From SZUA-365 sp034002405 (lineage in GTDB: Bacteria > Bacteroidota > Ignavibacteria > SZUA-365): a stretch of 41,644 nt of DNA. The DNA lies in the NCBI GenBank assembly GCA_034002405.1, contig JAVFAS010000029.1, forward strand, positions 1 through 41,644, written 5' to 3'. The notes beneath the pieces are model-generated. The model saw only the letters and a list, made by a program, of their open reading frames with translations, was not told the DNA's origin and made no database searches. A program made the position numbers and the translations under genes. Shown piece by piece: positions 17,195 through 24,906 of this stretch (position 1 is the stretch's first letter; every line of letters begins with the position of its first letter).

Positions 17195-18088
17195 TCAACC
17201 GCATACGTCCCTCACCTTCTTGCTTCGCTGGGCAGCAGGGCGAGCACATACCGTCTGTTCTTCGTATTCCATCGGTGGACGGTACCCCAACGTACTGTGC
17301 AAACGCTGGCAGTTATATTCAACCTCAATATACTCGAACAGATATCGTTCCGCAGCAGCTTGATTGGCAAAGACCATTTCCGCAGGCATTTCCTTTTTCA
17401 GCGTACTGAAAAACGACTCCGTAACCGCATTGTCCCAGCAATCGCCCTTGCGACTCATGCTCTGAGATGCGCCGTGCGCCTTGATCACGTCGCGGAAATC
17501 GCTACAGCAATACTGGACACCTCGATCGGAATGCACCAGCAACCCCGCTGTGATCCGTCTGCGCTTTGCCGCTCGCACAAATGTCTCGACGACGAACGCC
17601 GCACGGAGGTTCGTGCTCACCTTCCATCCGACTATCGCGCGGGAATACAGATCGAGGAACACTACCAAGTAGAGCCAGCCCAGCTTGCCCCGGATGTAGG
17701 TGATGTCAGTGGTCCAGACCTGGTTGGGCTTCGTCGCGGTAAAGTTCCGCTCCAAGAGATTCGGAGCGACAGGATGCCCATGCTTCGATTGCGTCGTCAC
17801 TACATATTTGCATCTGGGCCGTGCCCGCAGTCCTTGCCGCTGCATACTGGCCTGCACGCGCTTTTGTGCACAGGGCACACCCTGCCGTACCAGCAGCAAA
17901 TGAATCCTCCGATATCCGCAGCGCTGTTTGTTTTGCTCGAATAGCTGCCGGACCCGAAGGTCATACCGTTCTCGTTCGCGTTCCCGCAACGAGACTTCGC
18001 GTCCAAGCCACGCATAATAGCCCGAAGAAGAAACCTCGAGTACACAGGCCATCCTCTCAATCGGAAACATATGACGGTAGGCTTTCAT
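17195..18088 (-). CDS. IS3-family transposase OrfB (DDE integrase core)
   Basis: The frame gives 297 aa from the Met at 18088 (MKAYRHMFPIERMACVLEVSSSGYYAW, the usual IS3 OrfB opening). The rve integrase core has the catalytic triad WTTDITYI, LVHSDRGVQY and DNAVTESFFSTLKKE; the second Asp and the Glu are exactly 35 residues apart (DD35E). The ending YNCQRLHSTLGYRPP is the standard IS3 C-terminal motif. OrfB probably acts as the OrfAB fusion made by -1 frameshifting: the frame is open upstream of its ATG as far as the slip site and encodes SSGHLLASPEERYGF there. It cuts and joins IS ends during transposition. Confidence 0.96.
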   Translation of the reverse strand: MKAYRHMFPIERMACVLEVSSSGYYAWLGREVSLRERERERYDLRVRQLFEQNKQRCGYRRIHLLLVRQGVPCAQKRVQASMQRQGLRARPRCKYVVTTQSKHGHPVAPNLLERNFTATKPNQVWTTDITYIRGKLGWLYLVVFLDLYSRAIVGWKVSTNLRAAFVVETFVRAAKRRRITAGLLVHSDRGVQYCCSDFRDVIKAHGASQSMSRKGDCWDNAVTESFFSTLKKEMPAEMVFANQAAAERYLFEYIEVEYNCQRLHSTLGYRPPMEYEEQTVCARPAAQRSKKVRDVCG

Positions 18089-18399
18089 GAATCCGTACCG
18101 TTCTTCGGGGGATGCGAGAAGATGGCCACTGCTTTTTTTAAGATTTCTCGCTCCTGCTGCAGGATGTGTAGTTCGCGGCGTAGCCGCCGGAGCTCCTCCT
18201 CAGGGGCGGGAAGGTGGCCGTGACCGGGAAAAGCGGTCTCGGCATCCTGCGCAATCGCCCGGCGCCAGGTCCGGATGGCCCCGTCATAGAGTCCGAGTTC
18301 GCGCTCGACCTCGTCGTCATTGCGATCTGGCGAATCAGCGAGTTCAACCGCTTGACGCTTGAACTCGGCGTCATAGGTGCGCCGTCTTTTGTTGGCCAT
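18085..18399 (-). CDS. IS3-family transposase OrfA (helix-turn-helix)
   Basis: The 104-aa protein begins KRRRTYDAEFKRQAVELA, the IS3/IS911 HTH_8-type DNA-binding domain. It ends in a leucine-zipper-like helix (EELRRLRRELHILQQEREILKKAV). It binds the terminal repeats and mediates multimerisation. GGAGGT lies six bases before the ATG at 18399. Its stop overlaps the orfB ATG by four bases. The A7 tract near its end is the predicted frameshift site that fuses it to OrfB. Confidence 0.95.
   Translation of the reverse strand: MANKRRRTYDAEFKRQAVELADSPDRNDDEVERELGLYDGAIRTWRRAIAQDAETAFPGHGHLPAPEEELRRLRRELHILQQEREILKKAVAIFSHPPKNGTDS
18133..18139 (-). promoter_or_regulatory. Programmed -1 ribosomal frameshift site
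   Basis: On the minus strand orfA reads TTA AAA AAA GCA, a run of seven A. Slipping back one base after the second AAA continues as AGC AGT GGC CAT, which stays open into orfB. IS3-family elements typically make OrfAB this way. No downstream stimulatory structure was evaluated. Confidence 0.75.
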
Positions 18400-18470
18400 G
18401 ATTTTACCTCCATTGTTTCTGAAATGTACGATGGGGGTAACTCTCTGTCCAATCTCTCAGGGTCACTTCA

Positions 18471-18534
18471 GTGAAGGGGTGAAGAGGTGAAGGGGTGAAG
18501 GGGTGAAGAGGTGAAGAGGTGAAGAGGTGAAGAT
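18471..18534. repeat. 8-bp minisatellite (GTGAAGRG)n
   Basis: Eight head-to-tail 8-bp units alternate between GTGAAGGG and GTGAAGAG; the last is GTGAAGAT. They start at the IS target duplication and end at the stop codon of menG. Since the period is not a multiple of three, it is unlikely to be coding. It may vary in length by slippage at the 3' end of the menG transcript. Confidence 0.85.
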
Positions 18535-19223
18535 CAGGCGACGGTGCCGATGTAGAGGTAGGCAATACCTCCGGTGAGGGGAACGGTGCGCCGTTCGGCG
18601 TACATGCCGGTTGCATCCATGAGCGCGAGAAATTCATCCCCGGTGGGAAAGGCGGCCGATGTGCGGGTGAGGTATTCGTACGCGTCGCGTTTGCCGGAGA
18701 TCAATCCGCCGAGCAGCGGGATGATCACCCGGCTGTAGAAGGAGAAGAAGGGTTTCATCCACCATAACGGTCGTCCGAATTCCAGCACGAGAATCCGGCC
18801 GCCCGGTCGGACGACACGCGCCATGCTGCGCAGGGCCTGGACGGGATCGTCGACATTGCGTATGCCGAAGGCGATCGAGGCAATATCGAAGCTATCGTCG
18901 GGATAGGTGAGATGCATCGCGTCCTGTACTTCCCACTCCAGATCCAGACCCGCCTGCCGTGCCTTCTCCGGTGCGTACGCCAGCATGTCGGCGCAGAAAT
19001 CCGTGCCGACGACGCGTCCCGTCGGTCCCACGCGGCGTTTGAATTCGAGCGCGAGGTCGCCGGTCCCGGTCGCGCAGTCGAGAACGCGGTCACCAGGTGC
19101 GGCGCCACTCAGCCGCACCGTGTGCGCGCGCCAGCGGTGATGCACGCCGAGCGAGAGCACGCTGTTCGCGCGGTCGTAACTGCCGGAGATTTCCGCGAAC
19201 ATGTCATGCACGTCGCGGCTCAT
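18534..19223 (-). CDS. menG: Demethylmenaquinone methyltransferase (UbiE/MenG)
   Basis: The 229-aa protein aligns along the whole UbiE/MenG family. It opens VHDMFAEISGSYDRANSVLSLG, has the SAM-binding motif VLDCATGTGDLALEF (about residues 47-61) and the family signatures SFDIASIAFGIRNVDD and GRILVLEFG. It then has the membrane-proximal FYSRVIIPLLGGLISG...YEYLTRT block. It methylates demethylmenaquinone with S-adenosylmethionine in the last step of menaquinone synthesis at the inner membrane. In this phylogenetic setting menaquinone rather than ubiquinone is expected, hence menG. It lies 43 bp downstream of the DAHP synthase gene on the same strand, so the two may be co-transcribed (DAHP leads to chorismate, the menaquinone precursor). 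Confidence 0.95.
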   Translation of the reverse strand: MSRDVHDMFAEISGSYDRANSVLSLGVHHRWRAHTVRLSGAAPGDRVLDCATGTGDLALEFKRRVGPTGRVVGTDFCADMLAYAPEKARQAGLDLEWEVQDAMHLTYPDDSFDIASIAFGIRNVDDPVQALRSMARVVRPGGRILVLEFGRPLWWMKPFFSFYSRVIIPLLGGLISGKRDAYEYLTRTSAAFPTGDEFLALMDATGMYAERRTVPLTGGIAYLYIGTVA

Positions 19224-19266
19224 GCGGTCGCTCGCCGCAATGGGGGGGAGGAAAGGGAGAAGAGCA

Positions 19267-20178
19267 TCAGGAAATCGGACGTCCTGTCACCGTCGACAGC
19301 AGGCGGAGGTGTTCCATCATTCCGCGATACCGTTCGGGAGAAAGGGCCTGATCGGCATCCGACAGGGCAGAGGCGGGATCCGGGTGGACCTCGACCATCA
19401 GTCCGTCGAGTCCGGACGCCAGCGTCGCGGCCGCCATTGCGGGGATGAGGCGTGGATTTCCGGTTGCATGCGAGGGATCGACCACGACGGGCAGCCGGGT
19501 TTGCTGACGGGCATAGACCGCGCCGGCGAGATCGAGCGTAAATCGTGTTTCGTTCGAGAAGGTACGGATCCCGCGCTCGCAGAGCACGACCTGATCATTG
19601 CCGCCAACGATGACATATTCCGCGGCGAGCAGCCATTCGCTGATCGTCGCCGCGAAGCCGCGTTTGAGCAGAACGGGTTTCGTCACCTGTCCCAACAGCT
19701 TGAGCAGGGCGGTGTTATCCATGTTGCGCGAGCCGACCTGGAAGGCATCGACGAATTCATCCATCGCTTCGACGTCGTGCTCCGAGAGCACTTCGGAAAT
19801 GATCGGCATCCGGTGCGCATCGGCCGCGGCGCGCATGAGACGAAGTCCCTCAAGACCGAGTCCCTGGAACGTGTAGGGCGAGGTGCGTGCCTTGAACGCG
19901 CCGCCACGCAGCACGTGGGCACCGTGTTCGGCCACCAGATCGGCGGCATCCTGAATCTGGGCGAATGATTCGACAGCACAGGGACCGGCGATCACGACAA
20001 AACGATCACCGCCGATTTCAATATCGCCGATCCGCACGCGGGTACGCGGCAAAGTGTCGTGTTCCTCTGTCGCGGGAACCGTGCGCCGGTCGCTGGACAT
20101 GGGTGTACTTGTGGGAGGTGCGTTCTCGAAAAACGAATCTGTGATGCTCACGTCGGAATTCTTCAATCCATGCAACAT
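19267..20178 (-). CDS. aroF: 3-deoxy-7-phosphoheptulonate (DAHP) synthase, type I-beta
   Basis: The 303-aa enzyme condenses phosphoenolpyruvate and erythrose-4-phosphate in the first step of the shikimate pathway. The TIM-barrel signatures are present in order: VVIAGPCAVES, RGGAFKARTSPYTFQGLG, PIISEVLSEHDVEAMDEFVDAFQVGSRN written here in part only, KPVLLKRG, VVVDPSHATG and GLMVEVHPDP. It lacks the N-terminal ACT-like or C-terminal chorismate-mutase domain that makes some relatives feedback-regulated, though about 45 residues precede the core. Start 20178 is chosen because GAGGTGA lies about nine bases upstream; 20100 (MSSDRR) is an alternative with no ribosome site. The symbol follows the common annotation of this type. 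Confidence 0.93.
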   Translation of the reverse strand: MLHGLKNSDVSITDSFFENAPPTSTPMSSDRRTVPATEEHDTLPRTRVRIGDIEIGGDRFVVIAGPCAVESFAQIQDAADLVAEHGAHVLRGGAFKARTSPYTFQGLGLEGLRLMRAAADAHRMPIISEVLSEHDVEAMDEFVDAFQVGSRNMDNTALLKLLGQVTKPVLLKRGFAATISEWLLAAEYVIVGGNDQVVLCERGIRTFSNETRFTLDLAGAVYARQQTRLPVVVDPSHATGNPRLIPAMAAATLASGLDGLMVEVHPDPASALSDADQALSPERYRGMMEHLRLLSTVTGRPIS

Positions 20179-20235
20179 CGAAATTTATCACCTCTATAAC
20201 AATTCCCCCGGTGCGAAACGTTCATAATTTGCATC

Positions 20236-20943
20236 TCAAATGTTGAGTTTTCCAAACAGGCGGATGTCCGAGCCGTTGACGCCGGCGGCATCTTCCCGAA
20301 GCAGGAAGGAAATCGTTCCAGCAATCTCTTCCGGGGATACCCAGCGGGCGATCTCTTCATCCGTGCCCCACTCACGATTCGCCGGCGTGTCGATGACACT
20401 GGGGAGGATGCAGTTGGCGGTGACGCCGAAGTCTCTGCCCTCGTCGGCGAGAATTTTCGTCAGTGCCGATACGCCCGCTTTCGAGACTCCGTATCCCGCC
20501 TGCTTCGCCGCGGGTTTCGCCGCCGCCATCGCACCGATGGTGATGATCCGGCCGAACCCGTTCGCGCGAAAGTGCGACATGATCAGGCGGCTGAAAAGAA
20601 AGAGCGGTCGCAGGTTGAGTTGGATCAGCGCGTCCCAATCCTCGATCGAGGTGTCGGCGATGGTTTGAAATCCGCGGATTCCTCCGAGGAGATGAACGAA
20701 TCCGTGGAGGGGATCGATGGTGACCGCGGCTTCGAACACACGCGCGACCTCATCGTCACGCAACAGGTCTGCTTCGAGCAGAAACAGCTGTTCGCGCTGC
20801 TGTGGAACGATCCCGGCGCGAAGGCGCTGGGCTTCGGACTCGGAGCGATAGGGAACGATGCAGCGGTATCCTTCATCGATCAGCCGGTGCGTGACCGCGT
20901 GCCCGAGCGCGCCGGTGCCCCCGGGAATGAGAACGGATTTCAT
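20236..20943 (-). CDS. Short-chain dehydrogenase/reductase (SDR) family protein
   Basis: The 235-aa protein begins with a Rossmann nucleotide site (PGGTGALGHAV, about residues 7-17). It has the SDR active-site YGVSK (about residue 152), but the catalytic Ser that normally precedes it by about 13 residues is not visible: the block reads TIGAMAAAKPAAKQAG. The C-terminal EEIAGTISFLLREDAAGVNGSDIRLFG block is a typical SDR ending. An NAD(P)-dependent oxidoreductase is expected, with unknown substrate, possibly altered chemistry. Start 20943 is used (GAGG a few bases upstream); the longer open frame has no family similarity. It lies 57 bp before the DAHP synthase gene. Confidence 0.85.
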   Translation of the reverse strand: MKSVLIPGGTGALGHAVTHRLIDEGYRCIVPYRSESEAQRLRAGIVPQQREQLFLLEADLLRDDEVARVFEAAVTIDPLHGFVHLLGGIRGFQTIADTSIEDWDALIQLNLRPLFLFSRLIMSHFRANGFGRIITIGAMAAAKPAAKQAGYGVSKAGVSALTKILADEGRDFGVTANCILPSVIDTPANREWGTDEEIARWVSPEEIAGTISFLLREDAAGVNGSDIRLFGKLNI

Positions 20944-21016
20944 GGTACCTCGACACGTGTGTGAAAGAAGGCGCACTGTCAGGACAACAAACGCGCGGAC
21001 GGGATCATTCCCCGCA

Positions 21017-22486
21017 TCAGCTCGCTTCGGCGATGTCGGTGCGCTCGATCGACGGCCGGAATGCGAAGTGCGGGAAATACCGGGAGAAGTCGTAGTCGAA
21101 ATTCCGTGGCCAGTAGGAGCCACTGCGGATATTCAGCTCGTAATCTCCGTGGTAGTCGCCCCGGACGATGCGATGCAGCATGGCGACGAGCCGATCGACG
21201 TCCTCCACCGTGTTATAGCAGCCAAAGCTGGCCCGCACCATGCCGGGGAGATTCGTGCGGTCGCCGGCGAGAATTTCGTCGGTCAGGGTTTTTGCGTCGT
21301 CGTCGTCCAGCCGGAGGAGGCGTTTCACATAGGGATGCGCGCAGAAGCAGCCATTGCGGACACCGATCCCGCCCTCGGCGCTGAGGATGGCCGCGGTTTT
21401 CGCGTGCGGGACGCCGTCGATGTCGAAACTGATCACGCCCACCTTGCCGGCGAGCGCCGCGTCGTCGACCGGACCATGGATGCGAAGATGCGGAATGTCA
21501 CGCATGGCGCGGATGGCGTAACGCACGAGGTCATGCTCATGCGCGGCGATCTGATCCATGCCGACCGCGGTGAGCATGTGAATGGCGGCCGCGAGCGCGA
21601 CGGCACCGGGAACGTTCGGGCTGCCGGCCTCCTCCCGCGCGGGCGGGGCGCTCCAGGCGACGAAATCGAGTTCGACGACATCCACCACGCCACCGCCGAC
21701 CATATCGGGATCGCCATTCGCGAAATAGGTCTTCGGACCGATCAGCACGCCGATCCCGTAGGGCGCATACATTTTGTGAGCGGAATACGCGATGAAATCG
21801 ATATGCCCCGGATCGCCGACCGGACGGATGTCGATCGCGCGGTGTGGGGCGAGCTGCGCCGCATCGACAAACATGGCGGCGCCATTGGCATGTGCCAGTT
21901 CGGCCATGTCATGTATCGGATTGATGATACCCGTGATATTCGACGCGCCCGTCGCGGCAAGGAAACGCACATGTCCCCGATGCGCGGCAAACACCGCGCG
22001 CAGCTCGTCCATATCCAGATAACCGAGATCATCAACCCCGACGTGGACGACCGTCGCGTGCCGCCGCCACGGAAGATCGTCGGAATGATGCTCCATCATC
22101 GTCGTGATGACGACATCGCCCGGCCGCCAATCGCAGCGGTTTGCCAGCTTGTTCACCGCTTCGGTGGTGTTCTTGACGAAGATGACCGTGTCGTGCGCCA
22201 GGTCCGCGCCGACGAAATGTCCGGCGATATCATGGGCCTCGTCGAAGACCTGCGTAGCGAGGATGGATTTGAACCCCGTGCCGCGATGCACCCCGGAGTA
22301 AAACGGCATGAATTCGGCCATGACGTCGAGCGCATGGCGGAAGCTTGGCGTGCTCGCGCCGTTGTCGAGGAAGACATACGGAACGCGCGTGCCGTCGAGC
22401 AGCGGGACCATCGTGTCAATGCCCAGAATGTCCGGACGAAGATCTTCGAATTTCCAGTGGCAGCGGCGGGGGACGGTGGTGTTCAT
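21017..22486 (-). CDS. Class-V aminotransferase / cysteine desulfurase-like PLP enzyme (SufS/CsdA-like)
   Basis: The 489-aa protein has the class-V fold. It has VFLDNGASTPSFRHALDVM, FVKNTTEAVNKLA, TMMEHHSDDLPWR, FVDAAQLAPH, the PLP-lysine block AYSAHKMYAPYGIGVL, and GVRNGCFCAHPYVKRLL, where a Cys sits at the SufS active-cysteine position. Cysteine desulfurases take sulfur from cysteine as a persulfide for Fe-S clusters or other cofactors. It is about 80 aa longer than SufS, mainly at the C-terminus (YHGDYELNIRSGSYWPRNFDYDF...). No suf or isc genes are beside it, so a specialised role or a related lyase remains possible. Start 22486 has no clear ribosome site. Confidence 0.85.
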   Translation of the reverse strand: MNTTVPRRCHWKFEDLRPDILGIDTMVPLLDGTRVPYVFLDNGASTPSFRHALDVMAEFMPFYSGVHRGTGFKSILATQVFDEAHDIAGHFVGADLAHDTVIFVKNTTEAVNKLANRCDWRPGDVVITTMMEHHSDDLPWRRHATVVHVGVDDLGYLDMDELRAVFAAHRGHVRFLAATGASNITGIINPIHDMAELAHANGAAMFVDAAQLAPHRAIDIRPVGDPGHIDFIAYSAHKMYAPYGIGVLIGPKTYFANGDPDMVGGGVVDVVELDFVAWSAPPAREEAGSPNVPGAVALAAAIHMLTAVGMDQIAAHEHDLVRYAIRAMRDIPHLRIHGPVDDAALAGKVGVISFDIDGVPHAKTAAILSAEGGIGVRNGCFCAHPYVKRLLRLDDDDAKTLTDEILAGDRTNLPGMVRASFGCYNTVEDVDRLVAMLHRIVRGDYHGDYELNIRSGSYWPRNFDYDFSRYFPHFAFRPSIERTDIAEAS

Positions 22487-22515
22487 GGTGGTGCGAATAT
22501 GAATGGACGCGGGTT

Positions 22516-22579
22516 GGTGTGTGGAGCGTTTGGTGTGCGGAGCGTTTGGTGTGTGGAGCGTTTGGTGTGCGGAGCGCGC
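22516..22579. repeat. 16-bp tandem repeat, four copies
   Basis: The unit GGTGTGTGGAGCGTTT alternates with GGTGTGCGGAGCGTTT; the fourth copy ends GCGC. It lies 30 bases upstream of the PLP-enzyme start, within its probable 5' leader or promoter region. No gene is encoded, and the purpose is unknown. Confidence 0.85.
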
Positions 22580-22846
22580 GGTCGCGGTGTGGATGCCGAA
22601 TGCACGGCCGCGTGTGCATCTCCCAACGGGAGCAGGCGCGCCGACATGGCAATGCCAACACGGCAATATAGGGCATGCCGTCGAGAGGGAAAAACCATGA
22701 CCGCGCCGTGATGATAATTCAACGGCAGGACGGATAATCCCGCGCGGGATCCCGGACAATCATGATCGCGCATGCAAGCGGGACAAACTTCCACGAACCG
22801 CGCAGGCAATGATTCCGGGCGATTTTCACTATCCATGCGAAGCGCC
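22580..22846. other. Gene-free spacer between the PLP-enzyme gene and rplM
   Basis: This part of the 441-bp divergent gap holds no convincing open frame, RNA gene or paired promoter motif. A TATATTG-like -10 for the minus strand is visible near 22665 but lacks a well-spaced -35. Otherwise I see nothing in it. Confidence 0.5.
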
Positions 22847-22877
22847 TTGACTTTTTCCACCCCGAGCAGTTAATTTG
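22847..22877 (+). promoter_or_regulatory. Predicted promoter of the rplM-rpsI ribosomal-protein genes
   Basis: TTGACT (22847-22852), a 17-bp spacer and TTAATTTG (22870-22877) give a good promoter that also fits seven of eight positions of the TAnnTTTG -10 of Bacteroidota. The leader to the rplM ATG is about 45 bases. Confidence 0.6.
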
Positions 22878-22927
22878 TAGATCGGTTTAATTTTATCGAG
22901 TCATCAACGGATTCACAAAGGCAGTAT

Positions 22928-23380
22928 ATGAGCAAACGCACCACCCAGAGAACCTTCCATGCCAACGTCGAGGATGTCGACAAGAAATGGTTCGTCGTCG
23001 ATGCCGACGGGATGGTTCTTGGACGTCTTGCGGCCAATGTCGCGCGGATTCTTCGCGGGAAGCACAAGCCGATTTTCTCGCCGCACATGGATAATGGCGA
23101 CTTCGTGATCATCATCAATGCGGGGAAGGTGCGCCTGACCGGCAAGCGTGAGGAACAGAAATCGTACTTCACGTACTCGGGCTATCCCGGTGGCGGCAAG
23201 ACCCGGATGTTCAAGGATCTGATCAAGACGAATCCGCAGTACGTGATCGAGCACGCGGTGCGCGGCATGCTTCCGCACAATCGTCTGGGCCGCCGCATCA
23301 TCAAGAAGCTCAAGGTGTATTCCGAGGGGGCGCATCCGCACGAGGCGCAGAAACCGGAAGCACTCACATTCGAATTGTGA
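22928..23380 (+). CDS. rplM: 50S ribosomal protein L13
   Basis: The 150-aa protein carries L13 signatures: KWFVVDADGMVLGRLAANVARILRGK, DFVIIINAGKVRLTGKR, the YFTYSGYPGG turn and AVRGMLPHNRLGRRIIKKLKVY. It binds 23S rRNA early in large-subunit assembly. Length is normal for the family. The predicted promoter ends about 50 bases upstream. The next gene is rpsI, as nearly everywhere in bacteria, 77 bp downstream. In some bacteria L13 represses its own operon through the leader; no such structure was established here. Confidence 0.99.
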   Translation: MSKRTTQRTFHANVEDVDKKWFVVDADGMVLGRLAANVARILRGKHKPIFSPHMDNGDFVIIINAGKVRLTGKREEQKSYFTYSGYPGGGKTRMFKDLIKTNPQYVIEHAVRGMLPHNRLGRRIIKKLKVYSEGAHPHEAQKPEALTFEL

Positions 23381-23457
23381 CCCCGGAATCGGACTGCTGT
23401 GTCTGATATTCCCCGTGGAATGAAACGATCTCTCTTCACCAGTCAATACAGGTAATT

Positions 23458-23844
23458 ATGGTTCACAATATTTTTGTCGGGCGCCGGAAAACAGCAGTGG
23501 CCCGCGCGTTTCTGATTCCGGGAGCCGGGAACATCACCGTGAACGGCAAGGAAGTCAGCAAATATTTCCCGACGGAGATGTTGCTCGAGGAAGTGCGTCT
23601 GCCGCTGACCGTGACCGAGACCAACGAACGCTATGACGTGCATGTGCGCGTGCGCGGCGGTGGCTCGCATGGACAGGCCGGCGCGGTCAAGATGAGCATC
23701 GCGCGCGCGCTCGTCGCGGTGGATGAGGAATTCCGTCCGCGGCTTCGCGCCTACCATCTGCTCACCCGTGACTCGCGCATGGTCGAGCGCAAAAAATACG
23801 GTCAGAAGAAAGCCCGCAAGCGCTTCCAGTTCAGCAAGCGGTAA
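23458..23844 (+). CDS. rpsI: 30S ribosomal protein S9
   Basis: The 128-aa protein matches S9 throughout: VGRRKTAVARAFLIPG, ITVNGKEVSKYFP, the RVRGGGSHGQAGAVKMSIARAL core and the basic tail KKYGQKKARKRFQFSKR. Its C-terminal Arg normally contacts P-site tRNA. It follows rplM and probably shares its transcript. After the stop comes the long structured region before rpsB. Confidence 0.99.
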   Translation: MVHNIFVGRRKTAVARAFLIPGAGNITVNGKEVSKYFPTEMLLEEVRLPLTVTETNERYDVHVRVRGGGSHGQAGAVKMSIARALVAVDEEFRPRLRAYHLLTRDSRMVERKKYGQKKARKRFQFSKR

Positions 23845-23854
23845 TGATATGCTG

Positions 23855-24004
23855 TCCGCCATTCACCGGGATGGGTGGCGGATGGTTAATGTTCGGGATT
23901 CCCGGAATTCATCACACATGCGTCCGGACATTCCGTCGGGTGTGTCGCTCCGATCCAGGAGCTTTCCGCGGTGGGCATTGCGCACCCGGGACATCGACGG
24001 AATG
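23855..24004 (+). promoter_or_regulatory. Structured leader upstream of rpsB (possible ribosomal-protein leader RNA)
   Basis: The 201-bp gap before rpsB contains an 11-bp hairpin (TCCGCCATTCA 23855-23865 with TGGGTGGCGGA 23872-23882, two G-U pairs). It also has a perfect 10-bp long-range pair (CATTCCGTCG 23929-23938 with CGACGGAATG 23995-24004) enclosing a 56-base domain. The first hairpin has no U-run, so it is a poor terminator. rpsB leaders that bind S2 are known in proteobacteria; an analogous element here is inferred. AGGAG lies just before the rpsB ATG. Confidence 0.4.
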
Positions 24005-24045
24005 GATGATGGACGCAGCGGAAACAAACCACAACAGGAGTTGAC

Positions 24046-24807
24046 ATGCCCAAGGTAGCACTCGAAGACCTGCTCGCGGCAGGCACGCATTTCGGTCATC
24101 TGACCCGCCGCTGGAATCCGAAGATGAAACCCTACATCTTCATGGAGCGCAACGGCATCCATATCATCGATCTCAAGAAAACCCAGGAACATCTCGATCT
24201 CGCCTGCGATGCGATCGCCAATGTCGTCTCCGACGGCAAGCGCATCCTCTTCGTGGGAACGAAGAAGCAGGCGAAGGATATCGTTCGCGAAGCAGCGGAA
24301 AAAAGCGGCCAGAACTATGTGGTCGAACGCTGGCTCGGTGGGATGCTCACGAACTTCTCGACGATTCGCAAGAGCATCAAGCGTCTCACGAATATCGAGA
24401 AGATGGAGAGCGATGGCACCTTCGAGAAAATCACGAAGAAGGAACGCCTGATGATCAGCCGCGAAAAGGAGCGGCTCAACAAGATTCTCAGCGGCATCGT
24501 CGATATGAGCCGTCTTCCCGGCGCGCTGTTCATCGTCGATATCAAGAAAGAGCACATCGCCGTCAAGGAAGCCCGCAACCTCGGCATCCCGGTGATCGCC
24601 ATCGTCGATACCAACTGCGATCCCGATCATGCGGACATTCTCATCCCGGGCAACGATGACTCGGCCCGAACGATCGAACTCGTCACCCGCGCGCTCGTCG
24701 CGTCCATCGAGGAAGGTCGCGAGCGCGGCCGTATGGTCAAGGCCGAGCATGACGCCGAGGAGGAGCGCATCGCCAAGGAAACGGAAAAGACCGAAGAACC
24801 GGCATGA
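24046..24807 (+). CDS. rpsB: 30S ribosomal protein S2
   Basis: The 253-aa protein matches S2: LLAAGTHFGHLTRRWNPKMKPYIF, RILFVGTKKQAKDIV, RWLGGMLTNFSTIRKSI, LPGALFIVDIKKEHIAVKEA and VDTNCDPDHADILIPGNDDS. It is among the last proteins to join the small subunit. The start has AGGAGTTGAC directly upstream. The acidic tail (EEERIAKETEKTEEPA) is variable in the family. A terminator hairpin follows at once, separating rpsB from tsf. Confidence 0.99.
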   Translation: MPKVALEDLLAAGTHFGHLTRRWNPKMKPYIFMERNGIHIIDLKKTQEHLDLACDAIANVVSDGKRILFVGTKKQAKDIVREAAEKSGQNYVVERWLGGMLTNFSTIRKSIKRLTNIEKMESDGTFEKITKKERLMISREKERLNKILSGIVDMSRLPGALFIVDIKKEHIAVKEARNLGIPVIAIVDTNCDPDHADILIPGNDDSARTIELVTRALVASIEEGRERGRMVKAEHDAEEERIAKETEKTEEPA

Positions 24808-24814
24808 TTCGAAT

Positions 24815-24843
24815 GAATGGCTGCCTGTACAGCCATTCTTTTT
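24815..24843 (+). terminator. Rho-independent terminator between rpsB and tsf
   Basis: GAATGGCTG (24815-24823) pairs perfectly with CAGCCATTC (24830-24838) around a 6-base loop, followed by TTTTT (24839-24843). It begins eight bases after the rpsB stop. rpsB and tsf are normally co-transcribed, so partial read-through or a separate tsf promoter in the remaining 63 bases must feed tsf. Confidence 0.85.
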
Positions 24844-24906
24844 CTCCGGTCGCATTCAATACGTAGAAATCAGTATTTTTTTCACTCAATTCGATAGAGA
24901 CGAAGC

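Larger units (their letters stand above)
17002..18470 (-). mobile_element. IS3-family insertion sequence (IS150-like), 1469 bp, apparently intact
   Basis: Ends were set from imperfect terminal inverted repeats: TGGAATGACCC at 17002 and, on the other strand, TGAAGTGACCC from 18470. Similarity continues inward (17 of the first 26 bases). Three bases, GTG, flank both ends (16999-17001 and 18471-18473) as a target duplication. Inside are orfA and orfB in the -1 relation typical of IS3, with an A-rich slip site. Both frames are open and the DDE triad is complete, so the element may be active. It inserted between a palindromic repeat and an 8-bp minisatellite. Confidence 0.9.

Noticed and set aside
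22416..22860. Small open frames over the 16-bp repeats upstream of the PLP enzyme
   Set aside because: Repeat-driven Thr/His/Pro composition in several frames and no ribosome site.
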